Shown: positions 53,601 to 62,470, counted from the first letter of the stretch. The stretch is 64,000 bases of DNA from Rahnella sikkimica (GCF_002951615.1 NZ_CP019062.1:2232001-2296000); one strand, 5' to 3'. The notes: generated by a model from the letters alone, not told the origin. Translations and numbers: made by a program.

Positions 53601-53760
53601 CTTACCGCTCGTGATCAGTTCAGGTGCAGGATCTGGTGCACAAAATGCCGTTGGTACCGGCGTTATGGGGGGGATGTTTTCGGCAACGTTACTGGCAATT
53701 TTCCTTGTCCCTCTTTTCTTTGTCGTGGTAAGAAAACGGTTTTCTAAGACAAACGATTAA
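50648..53760 (+). pseudogene. Second AcrB-like RND pump gene, frameshifted near the start
   Basis: The gene opens at ATG 50648 with [24 protein letters not shown], the same as the first pump, then meets a stop at TAG (50719-50721). The first pump reads CAGGGGGACTGGCC at this place; here the sequence is GCCGGGGGTTAGCA, so one base is missing after or within a G5 run (50714-50718). Downstream, the correct frame resumes as [31 protein letters not shown] and continues unbroken to 53760, with [18 protein letters not shown] and [16 protein letters not shown] intact. With one base restored the product would be about 1037 residues, the normal family length. A shortened product could start at GTG 50773 but would lack the first helix. 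It may be a pseudogene, a phase-variable gene, or a sequencing error. Confidence 0.85.
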
Positions 53761-54100
53761 TAATACAACGTTCTCGATACTAACAAGCAAACTCTCTTAA
53801 ATGGGAGTTTACTTGTGTTTGATTCCCTGACCCTTTAACCAGGATGGATTTATCAAAATAACCCGATGTTTTTTAATGATTCCGATACAAAATTGCCCGT
53901 ACTATTGATTAACGCGGCTTTAAAGATATATTTTCAGAAAACATAGTCATAGATTAGTCAATTTAATATTCATACCACTATTACACCTCAGCAAACATTG
54001 CCTTTACATAATAAACATATATTCTCAGACAGTAAGGTATGCGCGCTTAGTTTACGTAAAATCAATACTGTTATTTACTCATCAACGAAAGGAATTACTC
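53761..54100. other. AT-rich gap before small exported protein gene
   Basis: A 340-base non-coding stretch, very AT-rich. Short T-rich runs follow the pump gene (GGGAGTTTACTTGTG region), but no clear terminator or operator stands out. AAAGGA precedes the next start. Confidence 0.35.
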
Positions 54101-54325
54101 ATGTTCAAAAAAACACTATTAACTATCCTCTTAGCCAGTGCTGTTGTTTCATCATTTGCACAAGCTGCAGATCAAAAGACTGAACAAGAAAAAAAGAATT
54201 TTGATGAACATTTGGTCAAACCTTGCGAAGGAAAAAAATCGGGTGATCAGGTTCAGGTCATTACACCACGAGGCACCACTGTCATGGCAACGTGTAAAAT
54301 GACAGCACTGATTAATATTAAATAA
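54101..54325 (+). CDS. Small exported protein, 74 aa, unknown
   Basis: A 74-residue protein with a Sec signal peptide at residues 1-22 (ASAVVSSFAQA before ADQK). The mature part of about 52 residues is highly charged (KTEQEKKNFDEHLVK) and has two cysteines (C42, C65) that could form a disulphide in the periplasm. The ATG has AAAGGA upstream. I do not recognise a family. Its position at the end of the efflux cluster and before a broken exported protein gene gives no role. Confidence 0.6.
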   Translation: MFKKTLLTILLASAVVSSFAQAADQKTEQEKKNFDEHLVKPCEGKKSGDQVQVITPRGTTVMATCKMTALINIK

Positions 54326-54408
54326 AAATATGGATGCAGGGTGATAATCCTGTATCCATTCCCTTAATTCTTAACATTGTTTATTACCATCATTTCAGGC
54401 ATCCCGAC

Positions 54409-54776
54409 ATGAGTCCAAAAAAACTCTTTTTTGTATTATTTTTCATTAGCTTGAATAGTCATGCCGCCAACTGGACTTATCTGGCAAAATCTCCGTCAGG
54501 TAATCAATCCTATGCATTGGCCATTGTAAGCCCTCCTCTATTCCCAACTCTTTGGTATAAAACAACAGACAATAAAGGCAAAACACTGTCGATATCTAAA
54601 GATGTGATTGACTGCAAGAAAAATAATTTCTCGATCAAAGAAATAACTTATTACAACACAAAGGGAATGTCGAAAACAAAAACTCATACTTTTTTAATTC
54701 ATGGGTTGAAATTACGCCAGATTCTTTAGCTGAATATGAATATAAATTTGCTTGCCATCACTCTTTTATCTTATAG
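54409..54776 (+). pseudogene. Exported protein resembling surface-adhesin E family, frameshifted
   Basis: MSPKKLFFVLFFISLNSHA is a signal peptide, followed by ANWTYLAKSPSGNQSYALAIVS, then FPTLWYKTTDNKGKTLSI, DCKKNNFSIKEITYYNTKGM. The frame then ends at 54729 with HGLKLRQIL. In the +1 shifted frame the reading continues as SWVEITPDSLAEYEYKFAC and stops at 54776, which fits the family's usual W-x-x-I-x-PDS...C ending. The break is at a T6 run (54690-54695); seven Ts would restore the frame. The family call is by pattern only and is tentative. Confidence 0.55.
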
Positions 54777-54833
54777 AAAACTTATAGGAAAAACTTCACA
54801 CAGCCAAACCAACGCTATAATGAGAGATAAAAA

Positions 54834-55412
54834 ATGAAAATAATAATCATGGAAAACGACATTTATTCGGCAGAAGGATTAAAGTTTTTATCCGGAAGAT
54901 GTGGGCTAATAACTGAAGAAATAGAGATAGTAACATCCATACATGCTCTTAAAGATTCATTGTCACATACAAAATTCGATCGCATTATCACACGAATTCA
55001 GGGATGTGATGAGAATATTGGTGACTGGCTGGGGTTGCTTGCTGACTTTCCCACTTACTTTGCTCAAGAGAAGGTGATTACCTGGGAACCTACGGGAAGT
55101 AAGAGGCTAACATTACTGTCGGGAAAAACGTTTATCACGCCAAAAAACATAGATAAAAACGGGAGAATTGCCGATATCCTCCATCAAATTTCACTTTTTT
55201 TAATGCCTGGAAAAATACCCTCAGAAGCTAACACACCCTCAGCCAAACTCTCAATGAAAGAAATGAAAATATTATCCATGCTGTGTACCGGAGATACGCC
55301 GAAGATCATATCTGCATTAACAAAAATGCCGGTAAAAACGATAAGTCTGCATAAGACAAGAGCGATAAAGAAATTTGGGGTAAAAAACCTGACCGAACTG
55401 TTATTTTATTAA
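54834..55412 (+). CDS. LuxR-type regulator with degenerate receiver domain
   Basis: A 192-residue protein. The C-terminus is a LuxR/GerE helix-turn-helix: LSMKEMKILSMLCTGDTPKIISALTKMPVKTISLHKTRAIKKFGVKNLTELLFY, here residues about 139-192, with the recognition helix around VKTISLHKTRAI. The N-terminal 120 residues resemble a receiver fold (MKIIIMENDIYSAEGLKFLS) but the usual phospho-acceptor aspartate is not at its place (DRIITRIQG), as in RcsA- or BglJ-like regulators. It probably acts without phosphorylation, perhaps as a partner of another regulator. It precedes an IprA-like regulator by 15 bases. Confidence 0.75.
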   Translation: MKIIIMENDIYSAEGLKFLSGRCGLITEEIEIVTSIHALKDSLSHTKFDRIITRIQGCDENIGDWLGLLADFPTYFAQEKVITWEPTGSKRLTLLSGKTFITPKNIDKNGRIADILHQISLFLMPGKIPSEANTPSAKLSMKEMKILSMLCTGDTPKIISALTKMPVKTISLHKTRAIKKFGVKNLTELLFY

Positions 55413-55427
55413 CCTCAATAAGTCTGG

Positions 55428-56096
55428 ATGAAACTCATTAAAAAAGGCATTGAGACCATTATGAAAAAAGATGTATTTTCAGAAAAAATATTAACTGATG
55501 AAATTATATTCAAAACCATATACAATGAATTGAATTATCAAACATATGAAAGCGAGAGCATCATTCCACTCATCGATGAAATGAATAATCCATTGTGTCA
55601 TTGGCTGATTAGCGGATGTGCTTCCCTGATAAGAGTAGACGATAATATCAGAACTTTTCCTGTTACAGACATTACCAGTTTCGGTCTTGTTGGAGGGGCC
55701 TTTTTCCATAAAAATTATGCCATCGTAACAGACATTGACTCTGTTATTTCCTCCCAATACGTCAGCGACCTCAGGACTATCATTTCCGATCAAAAAGGCT
55801 GGGGCGATTTGATGACATTACAAAATGAAAAGGTTGATAAATACATTTCTTATTATGACAATATGTCCGGAAGAGAGGCTTACAGTGAAATTTGTTTTCT
55901 ATTGAGTATTATAATGAAACTCCCTGAACATATTCGAATGAAATTGAAACTATCTAAATTCATTATACAAAGAACCTTGATATCCAGAAGTATGACCTTG
56001 CAGATTTTAAGCAAGTTAAAAGAAAGTTTCCATATACATGTTTTTAATGGGTACTTACTTTCAATAAGGCAACTGCCGACTAACAAGTTTTGGTAA
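55428..56096 (+). CDS. IprA-like regulator, second homologue
   Basis: A 222-residue regulator with the same two-part plan as the 41167-41841 protein: an effector-fold N-terminal part (CHWLISGCASLIRVDDNIRTF) and a C-terminal winged HTH (SKFIIQRTLISRSMTLQILSKLKESFHIHVFNGYLLSIRQLP). A second start (MKKDVFSEK at 55461) is possible; ribosome-binding signals are weak for both. It lies 15 bases after the LuxR-type gene, suggesting co-transcription. The target genes are unknown. Confidence 0.68.
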   Translation: MKLIKKGIETIMKKDVFSEKILTDEIIFKTIYNELNYQTYESESIIPLIDEMNNPLCHWLISGCASLIRVDDNIRTFPVTDITSFGLVGGAFFHKNYAIVTDIDSVISSQYVSDLRTIISDQKGWGDLMTLQNEKVDKYISYYDNMSGREAYSEICFLLSIIMKLPEHIRMKLKLSKFIIQRTLISRSMTLQILSKLKESFHIHVFNGYLLSIRQLPTNKFW

Positions 56097-56156
56097 AATT
56101 ACAGGAATTGATATAGCAGCCAAAGAAATAAACTTATAAAAAAAGGATCATTCTAA

Positions 56157-56414
56157 GTGAAAACTTTCAAAAATGATGAACTCATAGTACTTAGAAATGA
56201 AAATGACTACATGGCATGGTTATCTAAGTATTATTCTCTTGATATTTTCTCTGCAGAGGACATAGCAGAAACTGTCTATCAGGACAGACCTGACTGCTAC
56301 CCTTGCATTATCTGTTCTCGCTACGGCCCCAACGATTGTTTCGGTGAAATTCTTTTATATATCACTCACGTTGAGATAGAAAATTGGTATAAGTTATTAA
56401 ATAGTGTTAAATAA
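56157..56414 (+). CDS. Small protein, 85 aa, unknown
   Basis: An 85-residue soluble protein from a GTG with AAGGA about nine bases upstream. It contains a cysteine-rich centre (DCYPCIICSRYGPNDCFGE, five cysteines) flanked by acidic helices and ends in a hydrophobic/aromatic helix (IENWYKLLNSVK). No family is recognised. The cysteine spacing suggests metal binding or disulphides, but the absence of a signal peptide makes the former more likely. It follows the two regulator genes. Confidence 0.5.
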   Translation: MKTFKNDELIVLRNENDYMAWLSKYYSLDIFSAEDIAETVYQDRPDCYPCIICSRYGPNDCFGEILLYITHVEIENWYKLLNSVK

Positions 56415-56787
56415 TCGCCACCCATTAAAACTCTTATACTACGACGTGGATATTTATATACTAAAACACATCTCCACCTGCTGTTATGGTTTCTACTTTT
56501 AAAATCGTCATGTGAAAATAAATACTTACCTTCATCATTTTTCTTATTCAAAAACAACTGACACCATAAAACCAATGGGAAAGATTGCTTCACTGAACAT
56601 TTTAAATTCACTTCTCCACCTCTGGATATTTTAAATATGTTATCCATCAATGTTACGGATAAGAACCAGGCATTACGTTTGCCCATAAATCGCATACGCA
56701 TTTTATTTGTTCGTTTTTGCCATTGAGTGCTTTCGAGTAAATTTCATTTGTCTTTTTTAGGGTTCTTACACGGCTTGTTTGAATGAT

Positions 56788-56937
56788 ATTTTAGGGTGTA
56801 TGTTTTTCTCAGCCCGCAAGGGTGCTCAATTTACCATTACACCCTGTCTAAAATAATGGTGAATAGTGCTTAATAATTAACTCAATATTGACTATCCCAA
56901 CCTTTCGTCCCCTCCTGTCGCTGGGGGCTTTTTTTTC
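56788..56937 (+). ncRNA. Structured intergenic RNA candidate
   Basis: The gap 56415-57040 (626 bases) has no convincing gene but holds strong structure. ATTTTAGGGTGTA (56788-56800) pairs with TACACCCTGTCTAAAAT (56838-56854) across a three- or four-base bulge. Inside, CCC-GCAA-GGG makes a tetraloop hairpin. About 55 bases further a CCCC...GGGG stem is followed by TTTTTTTT (about 56928-56936), a typical Hfq-type small-RNA end. The promoter was not located. An antisense open frame at 56366-56701 was not accepted. Confidence 0.4.
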
Positions 56938-57040
56938 TCATCATTTTTCGTTAATGCCGTCTTAATTTATATTTTGTCTGATTTTTAAATGTTTTTGCTA
57001 AAAAGGATGCAAAGCACCCTTTTTAGTGCTTCAGGACTTG

Positions 57041-57325
57041 TTAAGCAGCTTCTGTTTTATGATGATTTTCTATAGCCCTTAAAACCTCTAACTCATGTAA
57101 AAGTTGGTCTATATTTTCGTTTTTATTTTCTATCAGAGCCTCATAAATTTGTTTCGTGCCCGTTGATACAAATCTCACCCCTTCCCGGTATCCCTCGTCG
57201 CTCGCTTTTTCAATTTCTCGCTGTACCTCCTTTTTAAAGGTATTAAGCTCTCTTATTGCTGCGAGACGCATCAAGATTAAAATCAGAATTAAAAAGATGA
57301 TTATTGCTGATAGCCACATGACCAT
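57041..57325 (-). CDS. Small single-span membrane protein with coiled coil
   Basis: A 94-residue protein. An N-terminal hydrophobic helix (WLSAIIIFLILILILMRLAAI) is followed by a charged helical region (RELNTFKKEVQREIEKASDEGYREG) and a second acidic helix near the C-terminus. The ATG has a strong AAGGAGG eight bases upstream, which supports its reality. It is anchored in the inner membrane with the helices likely cytoplasmic. No family is recognised; it separates the AT-rich island from ybhL. Confidence 0.6.
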   Translation of the reverse strand: MVMWLSAIIIFLILILILMRLAAIRELNTFKKEVQREIEKASDEGYREGVRFVSTGTKQIYEALIENKNENIDQLLHELEVLRAIENHHKTEAA

Positions 57326-57469
57326 TTTTCTATCCTCCTTATATGTCTGCCTCCATCTTATTGCTCATTAATTTTATATTGCTGTATTATTTGTGCCATA
57401 CATATATTGCATACAATTTAATTATTCATTAGTTTCGCTTATTAACTATTCAACTAAATACTTCGCATA

Positions 57470-57498
57470 AAAAAAGGGACGCTTTTCAGCGCCCCTTT
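57470..57498. terminator. Terminator of ybhL
   Basis: AAAGGGACGCT / AGCGCCCCTTT with one mismatch and a TTTC loop. On the minus strand the stem runs into TTTTTTTATG after the ybhL stop. Confidence 0.75.
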
Positions 57499-57522
57499 CA
57501 AAAAGTTTGAAATCAAAAACAA

Positions 57523-58233
57523 TTACCGGCGGTTACCGAAAATTCGTAACAGCATCAGGAACAGGTTGATGAAATCCAGATACAACGTCAGTGCGCCCAC
57601 AATGGAATATTTGCGGAAATTATCACGGTCATCTGCCGACAACTGCGCACCCATGTTTTTCAACTTCTGAGTGTCATACGCAGTCAGACCGACAAAAATC
57701 AGCACGCCAGCGTAGGAAATGATGTTCGCAAGACCCGAGCTTTTCAGCCACATGTTCACCAGCGATGCCAGAACCAGACCAATCAGCGCCATGAACAACA
57801 TGCTGCCGATGCCGGTTAAGTCACGCTTGGTCACGTAACCGTAAACGCTCATCGCACCAAACATCCCAGCGGCGACAATGAATGTCCCGAAAATGGAATC
57901 ACCGGTGTAGACGAGGAAAATACTGGAAAGCGTCAGACCGGTCAGGGCGGAATACAACATGAAGAGGCCGGTGGCGACCGTCCCGCTCAGGCGATTGACC
58001 ATGCCGGAAATCACAAAGACCAGCGCCAGCTGCGCGATGATCAAACCAAAGAACGTAATCTGGCTGGAAAAAACAAAACTCATGATTTTTTCGGAGCCGG
58101 AAGCATACCAGGCGACAAATGCCGTCAGCAGCAAGCCACAGAACATCCAGCCATACACTTGCGCCATGTACGCCTGAATGCCCGTATTTGCGCGTTCAAC
58201 AATTGAACCGTTACTACGTGGATATCGATCCAT
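57523..58233 (-). CDS. ybhL: YbhL, Bax-inhibitor-1 family membrane protein
   Basis: A 236-residue BI-1/YccA-family inner-membrane protein (E. coli YbhL 234). The start is MDRYPRSNGSIVERANTGIQAYMAQVYGWMFCGLLLTAF. Seven hydrophobic segments are seen, and the family signature FVGLTAYDTQKLKNMG sits near residue 180, including the conserved aspartate that is part of the pH-sensing ion-leak pore in studied homologues. Its physiological role in bacteria is not settled. It lies downstream of moaE on the same strand, as in E. coli. Confidence 0.94.
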   Translation of the reverse strand: MDRYPRSNGSIVERANTGIQAYMAQVYGWMFCGLLLTAFVAWYASGSEKIMSFVFSSQITFFGLIIAQLALVFVISGMVNRLSGTVATGLFMLYSALTGLTLSSIFLVYTGDSIFGTFIVAAGMFGAMSVYGYVTKRDLTGIGSMLFMALIGLVLASLVNMWLKSSGLANIISYAGVLIFVGLTAYDTQKLKNMGAQLSADDRDNFRKYSIVGALTLYLDFINLFLMLLRIFGNRR

Positions 58234-58351
58234 GATGATTACCCTTTTGCATGGAGGACAATAATGAGGCCAAGACGGCCTCCCGATTTCTTAAAGCGTA
58301 TCACAGTTGGCGAGAAAAGCATGGGAGGAGTCGGTGCGGTTGAAGCACCAT

Positions 58352-58804
58352 TTACCAGCGCGCCGCCGCGACTTTGTCGCTGTCACGGGCATCAACCCAG
58401 CGGTCGCCCTCTTCCGTTGCCTCGCGCTTCCAGAACGGTGCGCGCGTTTTCAGCTGGTCCATAATAAATTCATTGGCTTCGAACGCCATTCCGCGGTGAG
58501 CGCTGGTGACGCCGACAAACACAATTTCATCGCCCGGATACATCGGCCCGACGCGGTGATAAACAGAAACACTTTGCAAAGGCCAGCGCGCGCGCGCCTG
58601 TTCAACAATTTCCGCCAGCGCTTTTTCGGTCATGCCCGGATAATGTTCCAGCGTCAGTGCCGTCACATGACTGCCCAGATTATGATTGCGCACTTTACCG
58701 GTGAATGTCACCACCGCGCCGTCGGCGTCTGATTGCGCAAGCCAGTGGTACTCTTCGCCAACGTTAAATGGGGCGGCATCAACAATAATTTTTGTCCTGT
58801 CCAT
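58352..58804 (-). CDS. moaE: Molybdopterin synthase catalytic subunit
   Basis: A 150-residue large subunit of molybdopterin synthase, which transfers sulphur from MoaD to cyclic pyranopterin monophosphate. Marks are TKIIVDAAPFNVGEEYHWL at the N-terminus, GAVVTFTGKVRNHNLGSHVTALTLEHYPGMTEKAL near residue 30, VYHRVGPMYPGDEIVFVGVTSAHRGMAFEA near residue 82 and the active-site lysine region FIMDQLKTRAPFWKRE. Last of moaABCDE, starting one base after the moaD stop. Confidence 0.95.
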   Translation of the reverse strand: MDRTKIIVDAAPFNVGEEYHWLAQSDADGAVVTFTGKVRNHNLGSHVTALTLEHYPGMTEKALAEIVEQARARWPLQSVSVYHRVGPMYPGDEIVFVGVTSAHRGMAFEANEFIMDQLKTRAPFWKREATEEGDRWVDARDSDKVAAARW

Positions 58805-58805
58805 C

Positions 58806-59051
58806 TCAGCCTCCGGTCACAGGCGGGAAGAACGCCACTTCATCACCCGCCGCCAGCGGATGCGCCATCGTGGTCAGCGTCTGATTGACCGCCACCAGCA
58901 ATTTGCCGGATTCCAGCGCCAGCGCCCAGCGGTCGCCGCGTCCGGTCAGGGAATTGCGCAAATCTTCCACGGTGGAAAAATCAGCCGGCAGTTGCAGGCT
59001 GGACGTCCCGGTTAACTCACGAACCTGGGCGAAGAATAAAATGTCGATCAT
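58806..59051 (-). CDS. moaD: Molybdopterin synthase sulphur carrier subunit
   Basis: An 81-residue ubiquitin-like carrier whose C-terminal Gly-Gly (FFPPVTGG) becomes a thiocarboxylate after adenylation by MoeB. The beginning is [21 protein letters not shown]; the middle has [25 protein letters not shown]. Its start overlaps the moaC stop by four bases. Confidence 0.95.
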   Translation of the reverse strand: MIDILFFAQVRELTGTSSLQLPADFSTVEDLRNSLTGRGDRWALALESGKLLVAVNQTLTTMAHPLAAGDEVAFFPPVTGG

Positions 59052-59551
59052 ATTTTAACCTTACTTTCCGCATGACTATCCGCTTTAAAGTCGCCGGATT
59101 TACCACCGCTCTTTTCCAGCAGACGGATCGGGCCGATCACCATATCTTTCTGAACAGCTTTGCACATGTCGTAGATGGTCAGCGCGGCGACAGAAGCCGC
59201 GGTCAGTGCTTCCATTTCCACGCCGGTTTTGCCGCTTAACCGGCAACGGGATTCGATGCGAACGCGGTTATGTTCCGGCTGCGCTTCGAGACTGACTTCG
59301 ACTTTGGTCAGCAACAGCGGATGACACAGCGGGATCAAATCCCAGGTTTTCTTGGCAGCCTGAATTCCGGCGATACGCGCGGTAGCAAAAACATCCCCTT
59401 TGTGATGATTGCCGTTGATGATCATCGCCAGCGTTTGGGCTGCCATCTCAACAAAAGCTTCGGCGCGGGCTTCGCGAACCGTTTCGGCTTTGCCGGAAAC
59501 GTCCACCATGTGGGCATCACCGGACGCATTAATGTGGGTTAATTCAGACAT
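59048..59551 (-). CDS. moaC: Cyclic pyranopterin monophosphate synthase
   Basis: A 167-residue enzyme that makes cPMP from the MoaA product. The start [21 protein letters not shown] matches the E. coli N-terminus; upstream in-frame codons overlap moaB. Key segments are [78 protein letters not shown] and the ending [15 protein letters not shown] catalytic lysine and aspartate are in GVEMEALTA...[11 protein letters not shown]. Confidence 0.95.
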   Translation of the reverse strand: MSELTHINASGDAHMVDVSGKAETVREARAEAFVEMAAQTLAMIINGNHHKGDVFATARIAGIQAAKKTWDLIPLCHPLLLTKVEVSLEAQPEHNRVRIESRCRLSGKTGVEMEALTAASVAALTIYDMCKAVQKDMVIGPIRLLEKSGGKSGDFKADSHAESKVKI

Positions 59552-59553
59552 AC

Positions 59554-60066
59554 TCATTTCTTCAAATGTGGGGTGAAATTGCACGGACCCTGACGGGCGT
59601 CGAGCTGCGCTTCAATGATATTTTCCCAGGCAGTCTGGCACGCGCGGGTTGAACCCGGCATGGCAAAAATTACCGTCTGATTGGCAAGACCGGCGATGGC
59701 GCGCGACTGAATGGTCGAGGTGCCGATATCTTCGAAAGAGACCATGCGGAACAGCTCGCCGAAACCTTCAATTTCACGGTCAAATAACGGCTTGAGGGCT
59801 TCCGGCGTATTATTTCCGGCATTAAAACCGGTGCCGCCGTTGATCAGAATGGCCTGGATTTTTTCATCCGCAATCCACGCAGAAACCACGGCGCGAATGC
59901 TGTAAATGCTCTCTTTAACAATTTGCTGCGCCACGACGTGGTGGCCGCCTTCGGTCACGGCTTCTTTCAGGTAATGCCCGGAGGTGTCTTCCGCGTCGGT
60001 GCGGCGGTCAGATACCGTCATGATCGCGACAGATAAAGGCAAAAATTCTTTGCTGGCTTTGCTCAT
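59554..60066 (-). CDS. moaB: MoaB, molybdenum cofactor biosynthesis protein
   Basis: A 170-residue MogA-like protein of the moa operon. The start [20 protein letters not shown] has GGAGC upstream and matches the E. coli N-terminus; a longer frame overlaps moaA's downstream gap. Marks are [39 protein letters not shown] and [18 protein letters not shown], which form the molybdopterin-binding fold. Its precise role in E. coli is considered dispensable. It starts 31 bases after moaA and ends two bases before moaC. Confidence 0.94.
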   Translation of the reverse strand: MSKASKEFLPLSVAIMTVSDRRTDAEDTSGHYLKEAVTEGGHHVVAQQIVKESIYSIRAVVSAWIADEKIQAILINGGTGFNAGNNTPEALKPLFDREIEGFGELFRMVSFEDIGTSTIQSRAIAGLANQTVIFAMPGSTRACQTAWENIIEAQLDARQGPCNFTPHLKK

Positions 60067-60097
60067 CAGTTTGCTCCTTAAACGATTAATGCCGGAC

Positions 60098-61084
60098 TCA
60101 GCCGCCGATAAACGACAGATTCTGGGTAATTCCGGTATTGCCTTCATGCAGGAAGTGCGTTTGTTTTTTACGGCTGAGACCGCCCTGGATCCTGTCCATC
60201 AAATCGTCCTGCTGGAGGTCATCGGCCAGTAAATCGCGCAGAGGAATGCCCTGCTCGCCGAACAGACACAAATGCAGATTGCCGATCGCGGACACCCGCA
60301 GGCGGTTGCAGCTGGCACAAAAGTCTTTTTCATACGGCATGATCAGGCCGATTTCGCCCAGATAATCCGGGTGGCTGAACACCTGCGCCGGGCCGTCGCT
60401 GCGAGAGCGAATCTGCAATTGCCAGCCCTGACGGATAAGCTGCTCGCGCAAGACTTCGCCGGAAACATGATGTTTGCGGAACAGATCACCGCCGTCACCG
60501 GTTTCCATCAGTTCGATGAAACGCAGCTGAATCGGGCGGGTTTTAATCCAGTCGAGGAAGGTGTTGAGGCTGGCGTGATTCACATCGCGCATCAGCACGG
60601 TATTGACTTTGACCTTGCTGAAACCGGCGTCAAATGCGGCGTCAATTCCAGCCATCACATCGCGGAATTTATCCTGGCCGGTGATGGCGTGAAACTGGCG
60701 GGCATCGAGGCTGTCGACGCTGACGTTAATGTTTGTCAGCCCGGCATCGCGCCATTTGCTGATATCACGCGCCATGCGGTAACCATTGGTGGTCACGGCC
60801 AGCGTTTTAATCGAGGGGTTTTCGCGAACGGCGGCAATGATGTCGCAGAAATCGCGGCGCAGCGACGGTTCTCCACCGGTCAGGCGCACCTTTTCCGTCC
60901 CCAGATTGGCGAACGCGCGACTGACCCGACGGATTTCATCGAGCGAAAGAAAGCTTTTATTGCTGTGGCCGTGCGGCTTGTAACCGTCCGGCAGACAGTA
61001 GGTGCAACGGAAATTGCACACGTCAGTGATCGACAGCCGCAAGTAATAAAACTTGCGGGCAAAAGCATCAGTAAGTTGAAGCAC
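60098..61084 (-). CDS. moaA: GTP 3',8-cyclase MoaA
   Basis: Radical-SAM enzyme of 328 residues (E. coli 329), the first committed step of molybdenum cofactor synthesis. The GTG start ([17 protein letters not shown]) was chosen because AAAGG precedes it and it matches the E. coli start; the frame extends upstream into the riboswitch. The radical-SAM cysteines are C23-x3-C27-x2-C30 ([14 protein letters not shown]). The second cluster site is near the C-terminus ([10 protein letters not shown], then [10 protein letters not shown]), and the essential C-terminal Gly-Gly is present (LSFIGG). Confidence 0.95.
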   Translation of the reverse strand: MLQLTDAFARKFYYLRLSITDVCNFRCTYCLPDGYKPHGHSNKSFLSLDEIRRVSRAFANLGTEKVRLTGGEPSLRRDFCDIIAAVRENPSIKTLAVTTNGYRMARDISKWRDAGLTNINVSVDSLDARQFHAITGQDKFRDVMAGIDAAFDAGFSKVKVNTVLMRDVNHASLNTFLDWIKTRPIQLRFIELMETGDGGDLFRKHHVSGEVLREQLIRQGWQLQIRSRSDGPAQVFSHPDYLGEIGLIMPYEKDFCASCNRLRVSAIGNLHLCLFGEQGIPLRDLLADDLQQDDLMDRIQGGLSRKKQTHFLHEGNTGITQNLSFIGG

Positions 61085-61103
61085 CTTAACACCTTTCCAA
61101 ATA

Positions 61104-61163
61104 CGGGAGATGCGGGCATTTCTGCCCTGCACCCTGGTGACGGATTGTCACGGCCAGAGCTCC
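61104..61163 (-). ncRNA. Moco riboswitch upstream of moaA
   Basis: Read on the minus strand, the leader has GGAGC, then GCCGTGAC-AATCC-GTCACCAGGGTGCAG, then GGGC-AGAAAT-GCCCGCATCTCC. The GTGAC/GTCAC and GGGC/GCCC hairpins and the GGAG/CTCC closing pair are in the order known for the Moco RNA motif that precedes E. coli moaA. It ends 20 bases before the moaA start, so it can mask the ribosome-binding site when cofactor is bound. The remaining 61164-61527 region is the promoter area between divergent moaA and yvcK. Confidence 0.8.
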
Positions 61164-61527
61164 ATATTGTTTCTGTGGGAACAACGTCAGAAAGGCAACT
61201 TAGGAACCAAGGCTAGGAGTTGATTCAACACGTTCAGTGCAGAACGATGAAGAATTCGGGTAACGGCGTACAGTTTAGCGCTCCAAAGTCCGGATCGCCA
61301 AGGTGGTTTTTCGTTATGCATTTTGATATATAACGTTTTTTCGCGACAATATTGCGCATTTTCAATAATAAAAGCGCTTGATTTTGAAAGCGCTGAGCGT
61401 GCTGCGAAGGGATAACATCCTGTTGCAAAATTAGGTAAAATCTCCCGGCGAAACTATTATCTGCTGCATCTTTATTGTGCCCTGAGCACGCACTATTCTC
61501 ACCTCTGGCCGCTTCACAAGGATCTTT

Positions 61528-62436
61528 ATGCGCAATCGAACATTAGCTGACCTCGACCGGGTGGTGGCATTAGGCGGAGGGCATGGCCTGGGTCGCGTGA
61601 TGTCTTCTCTTTCCTCGCTCGGCCCGCGTCTTACCGGCATTGTGACCACAACGGACAACGGCGGTTCGACCGGCCGCATCCGCCGTTCGGTGGGCGGCAT
61701 CGCCTGGGGCGATATGCGCAACTGCCTCAACCAGCTGATCACCGAACCGAGCTTAGCCTCGGCGATGTTCGAATACCGCTTCAGCGGTCAGGGCGAACTG
61801 GACGGACACAATCTCGGCAACCTGATGCTGCGCGCGCTGGATCACCTGACCGTCCGTCCGCTGGAAGCGATTAATCTGGTACGCAGCCTGCTGAAAGTGG
61901 ACGCTGAGCTGATTCCGATGTCCGAACAGCCGGTAGATTTAGCCGCGATTGACGCCAGCGGTGAGCGGGTTCACGGCGAAGTGAATGTCGATAAACTGAC
62001 GCAAATCCCGCGCGAATTGCTGCTCGAGCCGCAGGTTCCGGCCACGCGCGAAGCGTTGCACGCCATCGCCGAAGCGAACCTTATCCTGATCGGCCCCGGC
62101 AGTTTCTTTACCAGCCTGATGCCGCTGTTGCTGATGGAAGATCTCACCACCGCCCTGCGCCGCAGCCGTGCGCACATCGTGTATATCGGGAATCTGGGGA
62201 AAGAGCTGAGCGTGGCGGCGGCGTCGCTGACGCTCGACGACAAACTGGACATGATCGAAAAACGCATTGGCCGCCGCGCGGATGCGGCGATTGTCGGGCC
62301 GAAAGTGACGCTGGGCGAGAGTGCCAAAGCGCATCTGATCATTCAAAGCCCGCTGGAAGCCAGTGATATTCCGTATCGCCATGACCGCGATATGTTGCGG
62401 ATGGCGGTAGAAGAAGTGCTGCAAAAGATGCACTGA
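61528..62436 (+). CDS. ybhK: YvcK/YbhK gluconeogenesis-factor family protein
   Basis: A 302-residue protein of the CofD/YvcK family. The nucleotide-binding start is [41 protein letters not shown]. Later marks are [31 protein letters not shown] near residue 92, [20 protein letters not shown] near residue 187 and VYIGNLGKE. In Bacillus YvcK binds UDP-sugars and links carbon metabolism with cell-wall growth; the E. coli homologue YbhK is less studied. Divergent from moaA, as in E. coli. Confidence 0.94.
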   Translation: MRNRTLADLDRVVALGGGHGLGRVMSSLSSLGPRLTGIVTTTDNGGSTGRIRRSVGGIAWGDMRNCLNQLITEPSLASAMFEYRFSGQGELDGHNLGNLMLRALDHLTVRPLEAINLVRSLLKVDAELIPMSEQPVDLAAIDASGERVHGEVNVDKLTQIPRELLLEPQVPATREALHAIAEANLILIGPGSFFTSLMPLLLMEDLTTALRRSRAHIVYIGNLGKELSVAAASLTLDDKLDMIEKRIGRRADAAIVGPKVTLGESAKAHLIIQSPLEASDIPYRHDRDMLRMAVEEVLQKMH

Positions 62437-62470
62437 GTTCTGAAAAATAGAGTGGCATACAGAAAGACGA

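Noticed and set aside
56366..56701. Minus-strand 111-aa frame in the gap after the cysteine-rich gene
   Set aside because: It overlaps the end of the plus-strand gene, has no ribosome-binding site I can see, and shows no recognisable domain.
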